Assembly (NCBI GenBank): GCA_028571685.1
Contig: CM053142.1
Location: 127,836,796-127,900,795 of the forward strand
Origin: Heterohyrax brucei
Taxonomy: Eukaryota > Chordata > Mammalia > Hyracoidea > Procaviidae
Reading direction: 5' to 3'
DNA: 64,000 nt
Shown piece by piece: positions 33,050-43,005 of this stretch (within the stretch, counting starts at the first letter, position 1; every line of letters begins with the position of its first letter). A program made the translations under genes and the position numbers. The notes under the pieces are model-generated. The model worked only from the letters and a program-made list of their open reading frames with translations, had not been told where the DNA came from and made no database searches.

Positions 33050-35830
33050 TGCAGATAGATATCCAATTATGCCCACACCATTTGTTAGAGACTATTTTTA
33101 CCCTAGTTTAGAATCTTAGGACCTTAGTCGAATATCAATGGTTCATAAGAGGATGGTGGTATCTCTGGGGTTTCAACTTTGTTCCATTGGTCTATATGTC
33201 TCCTTTTGAACCAGTACCAGGCTGGTTTTGACCACCGTGACAGTGTAATAGGTTCTAACGTTGAATAGTGTGAGGCTTCCCACTGTGTTCCTCTTCTTCA
33301 GTAGTGCTTTACTTATCCAGGTTTTCTTCCCTTTCTAAACAAAGTTGGTGATTTGTTTCTCCATCTCATTAAAAAAATGACCCTGGAATTCATATTGGGA
33401 TTGCATTATGTGCATTGTTTTGGGTAAAATGACATTTTCACAATGTTAAGTCTTTCTATCCATGAGCAGGGTAGGTTTCTCCATTTATGTAAGTCTCTCT
33501 TGGTTTCTTGCAGTAAGGTCTTGTAGTTCTTTTTGTATAGGTCTCTTATTTCTCTAGTTAGATTTATTCCTAGGTATTTTATCTTCTTGGGAGCTGTAGA
33601 AAATAATGTTGACTTGGTAATTTCATATTTAGTGATCTCTTTGTTGGTATAAAAGAACTCTACAGATTTACTTATGTTTATCTTATATTCTGATGCTTTG
33701 CTGAACTGTTCTATTAGTTCCAGTGGTTTACTTATGGATTCTTTAGAATTCTTTGCATAGACAATCATATCATCTGCAAATGGAGAGATTTTTACTTCTT
33801 TGCCATTGTGGATGCCTTTTATTTCTTCGTCTTATCTATTGCTGTGGCTAGAACTTCTAGTACAATGTTGAATAGAAGTGATGAGAATGGGCATCCTTCT
33901 CTAGTTCCCATTCTAAAGGGGAATTATTTCAGTCTCTCTCCATTCAGGATGATGGAGGTGGTTGGCTTTGCGTAGATGGCCCTTATTGCATTGAGGAATT
34001 TACCTTCTATTCCTATGCTGCTGAGAGTTTTTAGCATGAGTGGGTATTAGACTGTAGAATGCCTTTTCTGCATCAATTGACAAAATCAAGTGATTCTTAT
34101 CTTTTGTGTTGTTTATACGGTTGATCACATTGATTGTTTTCCTGATGGTGAATCAGCCTTGCATTCCTATTATGAATCCAAGTTGGTCATGATGAATTGT
34201 TTTTGTGATATGTTGTTGAATTCTATTGGCAAGGATTCTGTTGAAGATTTTTGCACCTAGGCTCATGCGTGATATTGGTCTGTAATTTTCCTTTTTTGTA
34301 GGATCTTTCCCTGCCTTTGGTATCAGCATTATGCTGGTTTCATAGAATGAAATGTGCTGTGAAATAGCCTCAGTAGTATTGGAGTTAACTTTCCTCTAAA
34401 AGTTTCATAGAAGTCTACAGCGAAGCCACCTGGGCCAGGAATTTTTTGGTTGGTAGTTTTTTGATGACTTTTCTCAATTTCTTCCTTTGTGATACATCAT
34501 TAAGTTGTTCTACTTCTCCTTGTGATAATTTTGGTATGCAATATGAATCTAGAAATTTGTCCATTTCTTCTAGGTTTTCAAATCTGTTAGAGTACAGTCT
34601 TTCATAGTATTCTGTTATGATACTTTTGATTTCAGTTGGGTCTTTTGTGACATCTCCTATCTCATTTCTCATTTGGGTTATTTGTTTCTGCTCCTGTCTG
34701 TCTTTTTAAGTTTAGCCAATGGTTTGTCAATTTTGTTGATATATTTTTTTTAAAAAAAAAAAAAAAAACGGCTTTTGGTTTTGTTAATTTTTTCGATTGT
34801 TCTTCTATTCTCTAATTCATTTAGTTCTGCTGTACTCTCTATTATCTCCTTTCTTCTAGTTCCTGGGGCCTCCTCTGTTGCTCTCTTTCTACTTGTTAAT
34901 TCTTTGGTTTAGGTCCTTACTTCCTTCCAGATGCGTGCATTTGTAGACATAAACTGACCTCTCAGCACTGCTTTTGCTGTATCCCCTGTTCTGGTAGGAT
35001 ATGTTTTCATCCTCATTTGATTTCATAAATTTCTTCATTTGATCCTTGATTTCTTCTGTAACCAGTGGCTTTTGAGCAAAGTGTTGTTCAGTTTCCACGA
35101 GTTTAAATTTCTACCTATTTTTTTCTGCTACCGATTTTGACTTTTATGGCTTCATGGTCTAAGAAGAGACTTTGGAATAATTCAGTGTTTGTATTTTGTT
35201 GAGATTTGCTTTATGTCATAACTCATGGTCTATTCTGGAAAATATTCTATGTGTATTGGAAAAGAAGGCGTGCTTATCTGTTGATGGATAAAATGTTCTG
35301 TATATCAATGAGGTCTGGTTGGTTAATTGTCACAATAAGATCTTCTGTGTCTTTACTGAGCTCTTTTCTGGATGATCTGTCCATTACTGAAAGGGGAGTG
35401 TTGAAGTCTCCAACTGTTACTGTGGCATGGTCTATCTCGTTTTTCAATGTAGTCAGTGTTTGTTTGATGTATTTAGATGGGTGCATAAATATCTAATGTT
35501 GTTAAGTCCTGCTTGTGTATTGAGCCTTTCAGCAATAAATACTGACTATCCTTGTCCATGGTGGTGCATTTTACACCAAACTCTATTTTTTCTGAGATTA
35601 GCATTGCCACATCTGTTCTTTGTATGTTGTTAGCTTGGTGTGTATTACTCCATCCTGTAATTTTCAGCTTGTTCACATCTTTGAGTCTGAGATGTGTTTC
35701 TTGGAAGCAACATATAGATGGATTGTGTCTTTTGATCTGTGATGTCATTTGTCTCTTTATTGGAGCATTCAGTCCATTTACATTCTGTGTAATTGTTGAT
35801 AGGTATGTGTTTAGTGCTGTCATTTTGATG
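33050..35830 (-). pseudogene. L1 ORF2p (endonuclease/reverse transcriptase) remnant
   Basis: ORF2p normally nicks DNA and copies L1 RNA by target-primed reverse transcription. Translated pieces on the minus strand, N to C: the endonuclease start near 35820 (ITQNVNGLNAPIKR, then PSICCFQETHL); a region at 34415-34672 (EIGDVTKDPTEIKSII, ITEYYERLYSNRFENLEEMD), the part just before the RT; the RT catalytic box FADDMIVYAKNSKE at about 33750-33786, with both aspartates retained; and YLGINL..EIRDLY, WRNLPCSWIERLN at 33406-33620. Frameshifts, stops and a deleted interval between the pieces show a pseudogene. Confidence 0.9.
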
Positions 35831-36255
35831 TATATTTTTGTGCTGATGTTTTCTATGTTGCTCTTAATAGTCTGTTCTGAGTCATTCTTCTTTATGGGTT
35901 GACTTTTCATCTTTTTCAGTGTTGGCTTTGCATTTATTGAGACTCCTGTAGTACGTTTCTTGTTTTGATATACTGCATTGTTATAGTGCTTTGCAGCTAC
36001 CTCTATTATCCCCCTTAATAGTGTATGTTTAAACCCAATTTTAACTTCTACACATCTTTTTAACTTCTTCCCCATCTTAAAGAACCTGTAACTATAGTAA
36101 TATATCTGTCATTTTATTGTGAGGACATCATAGTTTTCATGATGTGATCACTGGCTCCCTTCTTTTAATATTGTAGCTTTGATGGAGTTTTGTAACTTCC
36201 TTAACTGAGTAAGATTCTGGATGCTGTGTCCTGCATTACCTCCTTAAATGTACAT

Positions 36256-37112
36256 TTAATGGTTTTGTTTTTCTAAGCAAAAAGCTTCTTTCAGTATTTC
36301 TTGTAGTTTGGGTTTGATTTTTACAAAGTCTCTAAACTTCTGTTTATCTGTGAGTGTCTTAATTTCATCTTCATATTTGAGAGACAATTTTGCAGAATAT
36401 ATAAGACTTCGTTGGAAGTTTTCCTCCCTCAAGAATTTTAATGTGTGATCCCACTGTCTCCTTGCCAATATCATTTCTGCCAAGAAGTCAGATGAAAGCC
36501 TACAGGTCTTCTCTCTGAATGTTGCCTTTGCTTTGAGCCTCATTGTCTTTAACAGGTTCTGTTTATGTTTCAATTTATTAAGTTTGATTATGCTATGTCT
36601 TGGTGTCTTTTGGGATTTAGTTTTCTCGGTGTTTGATACATGTATTGGAAGTCTGTTCTCTTCTTTCATAATTTCAGGGAAGTTTTCTGTCAGCAACTCA
36701 ACAACAATATTCTGTGTTTTCAACTATCCCTCCCTGTTCAGGAACTCCAGTTAATTGTAGATTATTTCTCTTAATGGTGTCCCACACATTTCTTAATGCT
36801 TCTTCATTTTTCTTGTTTCTTTTCTCTGATTTCTCTTCATAAATGCTGGTGTCAGTTGCTCTCTCCTCAAGCTCACTAAGTCTGATTTCCTTCTCCCCAG
36901 TTCTGCTTTTTTTTTTTTTTGGCTTTGTATTGAATTGTCTAATTCTGTAGTTTTGTTATTGATCTGCTGGATTTCTGATCATTGATATTGCATCAGTTCA
37001 AATAGCTTAGTTAATTTTTCATTTTTCTCTGCTAAATCTTGTTTAATTTATAGGAGAGCTCTGCATATAACTCTTTTGTACTTGACCTCTGACAGTTTCA
37101 GAAAGTCTTCTT
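36256..37112 (-). pseudogene. L1 ORF1p (RNA-binding protein) remnant
   Basis: ORF1p is the trimeric RNA-binding chaperone of L1. The clearest part is 36256-36723, covering the RRM and C-terminal domain: 'ENFPEIMKEENRLPIHVSNT', 'SQKTPRHSIIKLNKL', 'SADFLAE-like' text as RLSSDFLAEMILARRQWD, and 'DKQKFRDFVKIKPKLQEILK'. Upstream coiled-coil sequence resembles that of the right-edge L1 (KNEKLTKLFELMQYQ against QNEKLSKLFDLM), but contains stops. The X insertion at 37130 separates it from the 5' UTR. Confidence 0.85.
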
Positions 37113-37129
37113 CATCTGGGACTTTTTTT

Positions 37130-37891
37130 ATTTTTATTTAACATAACTGAGTAAAAATGTACATTCACATGTAAATTTACATGCCCCCTTATATGCAGCT
37201 TCCACTGCTCTCCCTGTCCGGTGACTGCACACTATTCCTCTCTGCTCCATACATGTCTCATCCTCCCAACAATCTCCTTTCCCCTCCTCTCCGTCCACTC
37301 TCCTTCCTCCAGCCAGAGGTCAGCAAGATGATATCCTATGGATGTATAGAACCATAAAGTGCTTCCAACATATGGCTACTCTGCATTGCCAAGTCCATTC
37401 CATTCCTGTCCAAAGAGTGGACCTTTGTTATAATTTATGGGAATGGGCAGCATCAGGTCCGGGGGCCATGCTCTCAGAGGAACCCCAAAACTGCTGGACC
37501 ATCAATTGAGGTCTTTTAGAGGAGATCTCATGATGCACCTCTTTTTATTCTTGTGTTGCCAGTGAGGCTCCTCTCTGTGAGCTCCGTCATGGCTATCACT
37601 GGTGGTGGCCGGGCACCATCTGGTTCTTCCAGTCCCAGGTCGATGTAGGCACCCACTCTTGTGGGTCTCTCTGTCTTCTCGGTTGTCTTTACCGCATGCC
37701 ATTTTGGCCCTCGGTGGGCATCCGTTCCTGCTGAGTTGGGACCATTTGCTGTGTCCTCGGATGGCAGCTTGGCAGCTTTTAAGACCCCAGACGCCACTCA
37801 CCAATGTGGGGTGCAGAGAGCTCTCTTAGCAAAACACTAGTTGTGCCAATTGGCCTGGAATTCGCCTAAGAGCGTGGTCCCCCGCCCCCCG
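37130..37891 (-). mobile_element. X-type retroposon, longest copy, with 17-bp target duplication
   Basis: 'catctgggacttttttt' flanks the element at 37113-37129 and 37892-37908, so it inserted cleanly into the L1. On the minus strand it starts G-rich, contains 'cgtctggggtcttaaaagct', 'agaaccagatggtgcccggc' (37601-37630) and 'ctaaaagacctcaattgatg', and ends in an A-rich tail. It joins the shared block to the sequence seen at 1-407 and 44361-44812, showing that those are 5'-truncated copies. The open frames in it have no recognisable domain. Confidence 0.9.
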
Positions 37892-37908
37892 CATCTGGGA
37901 CTTTTTTT

Positions 37909-38996
37909 TATTATTTTGGGGAGAGTTTTCCAGAACCACAGTGGAATGTTTATTTAAATGGTTAGCAATGGTCTGTTGCCTTTGTGCCATCTAGAGGCTC
38001 TTCAGTTTCTCTGATGTTACCTGAACAGGAGCTGAGGCATAGTTCTGAGAAGAGAGTTGGTCACCAGCCACCCCTGTGTACTCTAGTGACTGGCCCCAGT
38101 GCACTCTCTGTGGTGGTGGCAGGGTCCGCCTCCTCATTGGCAAAGATGGCACCCTGCGTATGGAGTCACTGGGGGGCTGTCAGCCGACCCTATGAAGTGG
38201 GTCAGTAAAGGCTGGAAGAGATGCTGCCAGGCCGGCCAGCAGTTATTTCTCCGGGCAGTCTTATTTTGAAGAGCTAGAAGCTGTCCAACAGCTGAAAAAA
38301 TCAGTCAGGCTGTCAGGTACGGCAGACCCCACCTTCTGACTGACAATGGGAGCACCTCTTTGGCAATCCCCACATGCTATGTTGTAGTTCAAGGTAGGAA
38401 GGGGTACACTGTACTAAGTACAGCCTTTCTGCTGGGAAAGTGCTTTCCAGACTGACACTGCTTCTCAGCTTGGAAATTAGCCCCTGCTGAGTCTCCTGGT
38501 TGGGTGACCCACCTCCCCTCTACTGAGATGGCATTCTAGCCAAGCTGTCCTTCTGCACTGAAACTGCAGACTCTGTGACACAGCTCAGAAAGGAGAGGAT
38601 GAAGGGGCAGTGGTGCCCTCATTCAGGAGCTGGGCTCTTAAAATGTGGCTATCCAGGACACTGTCTCTCTGCTGCACTGTACAGTGTTTAGCACTGCAGT
38701 TCAGCATATTTGCCTGCTCATGCCCATCCCCAACTTCCTGGATAACAAAAAAGGCGTTAATACCTGCAGCCCACCCAAGTGGTGAGTCAGCAGGAGTGAG
38801 GCTCAGCATGCACTGCCTTGTGTTAGAGAGAGGTAGTTTCCTATTTAGTGGAGTGTAGTCTAATCTGACAATCCTATGCCGCATCCTAGGATTCCCTGGG
38901 TGTCCAGAATGCTCCGTTCAATTATCATTCCAAGCCTTAGTTCTCAGAGGGAATTGAGATGAGTGTGTAGTCTACCATCTTGGCCTACCTCCCTGG
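37909..38996 (-). other. L1 5' UTR / internal promoter region
   Basis: This 1.1 kb is more GC-rich than the L1 coding part. On the minus strand it begins 'ccaagatggtagactacaca' and precedes ORF1. L1 5' UTRs carry an internal RNA polymerase II promoter. The open frames here are non-coding chance frames. Confidence 0.7.
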
Positions 38997-39194
38997 GAGC
39001 AATTTATTTGTAAAGAGGCTTTATTCACACTTCTCTTTATTACTTTATAGAGTGGGTGGGAAACAGATCTGAAATAATGGGCGTGATAATTTTCTGTGGA
39101 ATACAAAGTGTTATCAAAGTGTGTAGTAATACCAGTGTAGCACAGGTGGCAACAGTCAGATAAGATGTTGGCCATAAGCTGTGTGGTCACACTG

Positions 39195-39349
39195 GTGCAA
39201 GCCTGTTGCCATCAAGTGAATTCTGACTCATACTGACCCTGTAGGACAGAGTACAATTGCCCCATAGGGTTTCCAAGGAACAGTGGATGGATTGGAATTG
39301 TTGATTTTTTGGTTAACAGCCAAACACTTAACCACCACAACATCACTTC
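39195..39349 (-). mobile_element. AfroSINE
   Basis: From 'cctgttgccatcaagtgaat' to 'cacttaaccaccacaacatc'. Confidence 0.85.
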
Positions 39350-40489
39350 TCCACACTAGTGCATACCTTGGAATATTTGTTGTAGGTTGATAGAAGAAGT
39401 ATTGCTAGGTAGCCTGAGGACAACTGAGGCAGGAGGGAGTGGAACTATTAAAGGAGACAGCTTCATCAATGAACTCTCCTTCCCTATAAGACTCCACATT
39501 ATTTTCCTGATAGACTTTCTTACAGTTTCAACAGCCATCATGTCAACACAACCCTTCTAAAAATCATTGAAAAGACCCCACTTTTGAAAAATGGCTTTCT
39601 TTCGCTTTGCCCTGTTTCTGAGGAATAATCCCTACCACTAGTTCTTCCCTGAGTGTGCTCAAGCAGGACAAAAAGGATAGATTAGAGATTATTTAATGTT
39701 TAAATGTATACTATTGAATCAGAAATGAGAGGTCATTTCTTTACGGTGTCATTCACATTTATTCAATTCGACTGTGTAAAAGCAAATTTTGACCTCCAAA
39801 TTCTGCCTTTTTCCTGCAGTGTTTTATTTATTGATTATTTTTTCCTGCAGATACTTTTGTATTGTTTTCTAGACTCCAGTTTTCCAAAGTATTTCAGTCA
39901 GTTTCATGGCCTAATTGTGCAGTGGCATATTTAAAAGTCATTATATTCATCATCTATTAAATGTAGCCCAGAATAGTTTGAAAAATTGGGTGAGGCATTT
40001 TTGCAAAAGCATTTATGATGTAGGCTGCCAAGGAATGTGCAGCTGCAGGAGCTTCTTTCTCTAATCTCAGACTTTTACTTGAAAATATATTAAGGGTGGA
40101 TACCTGTGAAGAGAAATCAATTTGATTTTTCAAGAATTTCAAGCAACGAAGAGTGGGGCATACTTTGTCTGAATATTCTGAATCTCTTGATCTGGAGAAG
40201 TGTTAGTACTTACAATACAGCCCTCTTATATTGAAATGAACTGCCCTAACTTGGACTATACCTGGTAGCTTGCAGGTTCTTTATATCTTATAATAGTGGA
40301 TCCTAAGCAACAGGAATACACTGATAAATGTTCAACAATCAGCTGGGGCAGGAGAGGGTTATTAACCAATTTCCATATGGTGCAAATACTCCCACTGTCA
40401 CTTATTTAGTCTATCAATGTGAGATCATTGAATGCAGAGCTGATAAGAGATGTCCAGGAGCACACCATTATATAATATTTTCACCATAC
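39350..40489. other. No recognised feature
   Basis: 1.1 kb without recognised repeats. It is AT-rich and its open frames are short. Confidence 0.4.
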
Positions 40490-40541
40490 AGACCCAATAA
40501 GCCAGTTGCTGTTAAGTCAGTTCTGATTCATAGTGATGGAT
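40490..40541 (-). mobile_element. AfroSINE 3' fragment
   Basis: 'agccagttgctgttaagtca' and 'gttctgattcatagtgatgg' only. Confidence 0.7.
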
Positions 40542-40893
40542 ACAATATACTCTCAAGAATAGAGATAATAGTAAAATGAAGGAAAATATTTAAGAAGTAA
40601 TAATGATCCTGAGTATTTATTATCATTCTTTTTAATATAATTTATTTACTTGTAAGTTTATATAACTTAACTTTTAATAATGGCTGTGGTTGACAGTTGA
40701 CTTCAGCATATCACTAAACCTAAGTCAGGCGGACAACTTATAACCACATGGTAAGATGGAGTTGATTCTGCTTCGGTTCTGGCCAAGGCACTGAAGTCTA
40801 AGAATAAATCAATAGTTTCTAAATATTCCATATTGAAATATGAGATGCTAGGTTGTTACTAGACAAAGCTCTGGGTTCACACTACCTGCCACA

Positions 40894-41430
40894 ATGCCAA
40901 TCTCTAAGACAAGAGCTTGGGTAAGTGATCAAAAGTTTTATTTCTGTGTGCTGGCAACACAGGGTACAGGCAGCATTCTCATCATCAGAGCCTGTCTGAA
41001 ATTGTCAGGCAAGATCAGGGTTTTTAAAGGGAGAGACTACATACAGGTGCAGGGGCAGGTATCAGGGAACAACGTGGGCAACTGGGGTTGGAGAGCATCC
41101 ATCCATAATCAGGCCTCAGGGATCAGGGTGAAATATGCGTCAGGAACTTGGGTCCAGAAGGTGAAGAAATGTATCATGAACTGGTGGCCCAGAAGCTCTC
41201 AGTGCTCACCCGAGCCAGGGGTTCTCAAACTGGCACTTCCACTTGTTTGATGATCCTGAGAAGAAGGATGTAAAGGCTGCAAAGATTTTATCTCAGTGGC
41301 ACCTATAAGTTGATGGGTGATTTACCGCCTGAACCTCATAATGTTGCAAAGCCAGGAATTTTAAGAAAAACAGGTAAAGAATTAGTTCTGAACAACAGGT
41401 AAAGGATTAGTCCTGACTGCCTACTTCAAT
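40894..41430 (-). mobile_element. Candidate ERV LTR, family shared with 61970
   Basis: The minus strand carries an LTR-like order: 'ctttaaaaaccctgatcttg' (TATA-like), about 70 bp of leader, then 'agaaataaaacttttgatca' (polyadenylation signal) and a terminal 'ggcattgtggca'. The same blocks occur at 61970-62344. The left end starts TGCCAC. The right end is less certain, and no target duplication is clear. Confidence 0.6.
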
Positions 41431-42616
41431 CCCCTCTTTGAAGACAGCCTGCCTCTGGTTTCAATATCATCCACCTAGGAGTTGCAAAGGGGGTGACCCA
41501 AGTTAGCTCTGCCAGTCTTCACTAATCTTTGTTTTCCAGCTGAGCTGGCAGAAGCGGGAAGAGAATTTTTTTGGATATGGATTGGATGTTGGGTTGTACT
41601 TCAACTCAACTAGCAAGGCTTTCAAGGGGACCTTTCAGAGAACTTGATGTGATTCCACTGGAGATTGGAAACATAAGGACTGGTGACTGACATCCCCTAA
41701 AGAATTTTAAGTGTAAAGGCTGTGGCTGTGAGCATGTCATTGTGTCTGATCACAGAGTAAGGAGAGATGCAATGAGAGCAAACAGCTTTTGCATTGATGG
41801 TGGGGAAAATAAATGTTTTCTGGAGCCCAGATGTGGCCCATGTGAAAAGGAGCCAGCCTGAGGTTGTCTTAGAGCAGATCCTACCGAAGAGACTAATGAT
41901 TGCTTGAACGGATATGTGATCTAAACAGAAGAGAAGGCGCCATACGCTCTGCAAGGAAGATGTGCTAATCAGACAACAGACTACATCAAGGAGATTGTAG
42001 CTATAGGTCCCTGCTGGATAGAAAGAATCAGCCCCACACATTCCCAGGGGCTTCCAATATCAGGTTGGAGCTGTTCCTTTAATCTTCTCTACCCTTTGAC
42101 TGAACCCTAGAAAGTCCAGGAACAGCTGCTAAAGGGAAGAGAAAGGAAGAAGTAAACTGAAGTGAAGAATGGGGAGAAAAAAAAAAAAATCAATGATGCC
42201 TATGGCTCATTAAAATCTGTGCAGAAAGCTTAGAATTAGGTACAAATTTCCAGTATGGATCACTGTCGTGGCTAGAGTGGATGGAGTAATGAGATCATTA
42301 GGTCAGTTGGTTTTTAACCCCAAATGAAGAGTCCACTTGTTTACTATCCAAGAGCAATGGGAAAAGCTAGAGAAATTGTCTGAAACATTTTATCTGAAGA
42401 AAGAGAAGGAACCAATCCAGAAATCAAATTTGAAGAGCAATGAGAGAACAAACAAAGCTGGAAGTTTGATTTCTCCTTATACCCTACTGATACCAACTCA
42501 GTCAATTAAGCAATTACAAGTACATTTTCTGAAGATTTTCTAAATGCGTTAAGTCCTTCAAAACCCTCACTAATTTCTGTTGAAAAAAATGATAAAGATA
42601 AATCAGGTTAATCAAT
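41431..42616. other. No recognised feature
   Basis: 1.2 kb. A minus-strand frame of 114 codons at 41697-42041 has no motif I recognise. Confidence 0.4.
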
Positions 42617-42784
42617 AAACCCAAACCAAACTCACTGTCATGGAGTTGATTCTGACTCACAGTGACACTATAGGTGAGAGTAGAACTGCCTCACGGAGTT
42701 TCCAAGAAGCACCTGGCATATTTGAACTACCAACTTCTGGGCTAGCAGCAATAGCATTTAAACACTACACCTCCAGTGTTTCAC
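42617..42784 (-). mobile_element. AfroSINE
   Basis: From 'ccaaactcactgtcatggag' to 'actacacctccagtgtttc'. Confidence 0.85.
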
Positions 42785-42801
42785 ATTAGTCAACAGGGGG
42801 C

Positions 42802-43005
42802 TGTTATAGTCATCTAGAGCTGCTTTAAATAGAAATATCACAAGTGGATAGCTTTAAAAAGAGAAATTTTATTTCTTCACACTCCAGTAAGCTAAAAGTC
42901 TAAATTCAGGGTGTCATCTCCAGAGGTAGGCTTTCTCTGCTGGCACTGAAGGAAGGTCCTTATTGTCATTCTTTCCCTGAACTGGAGCTTCCGAGGCACA
43001 GGGAC
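42802..43005 (-). mobile_element. MaLR-like LTR, first part, split by RTE
   Basis: The text 'agaaatatcacaagtggata', 'ttttatttcttcacactcca' and 'cagaggtaggctttctctgc' parallels the LTR at 19938. It stops where the RTE 3' tail begins and resumes at about 46270. Confidence 0.8.

Larger units (their letters stand above)
31732..38996 (-). mobile_element. Long L1 LINE, 5' UTR to 3' UTR, broken
   Basis: The element reads right to left. The 5' UTR is about 37909-38996, starting with the CCAAGATGGT-type motif. ORF1 lies around 36256-37112 and ORF2 at about 33050-35830, followed by a 3' UTR to 32164. The ORF2 interval (about 2.8 kb) is shorter than an intact one (about 3.8 kb), so parts are deleted. 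An X copy (37130-37891) interrupts the ORF1 region, and an inverted X copy sits at the 3' end. 'gagcaattt' occurs at 31723-31731 and 38997-39005 and may be the target duplication for the whole unit. Many stops show that it is dead. Confidence 0.85.

Noticed and set aside
35206..35902. Hydrophobic open frames on the plus strand that look like membrane proteins
   Set aside because: They are exactly antisense to the L1 ORF2 endonuclease region.
37502..37829. Overlapping open frames of 75-100 codons in the long X copy
   Set aside because: Frames on both strands overlap and are not kept in other X copies; no domain is visible.
41697..42041. A 114-codon minus-strand frame
   Set aside because: It has no recognised motif and sits in a region without other coding signals; chance length is plausible.
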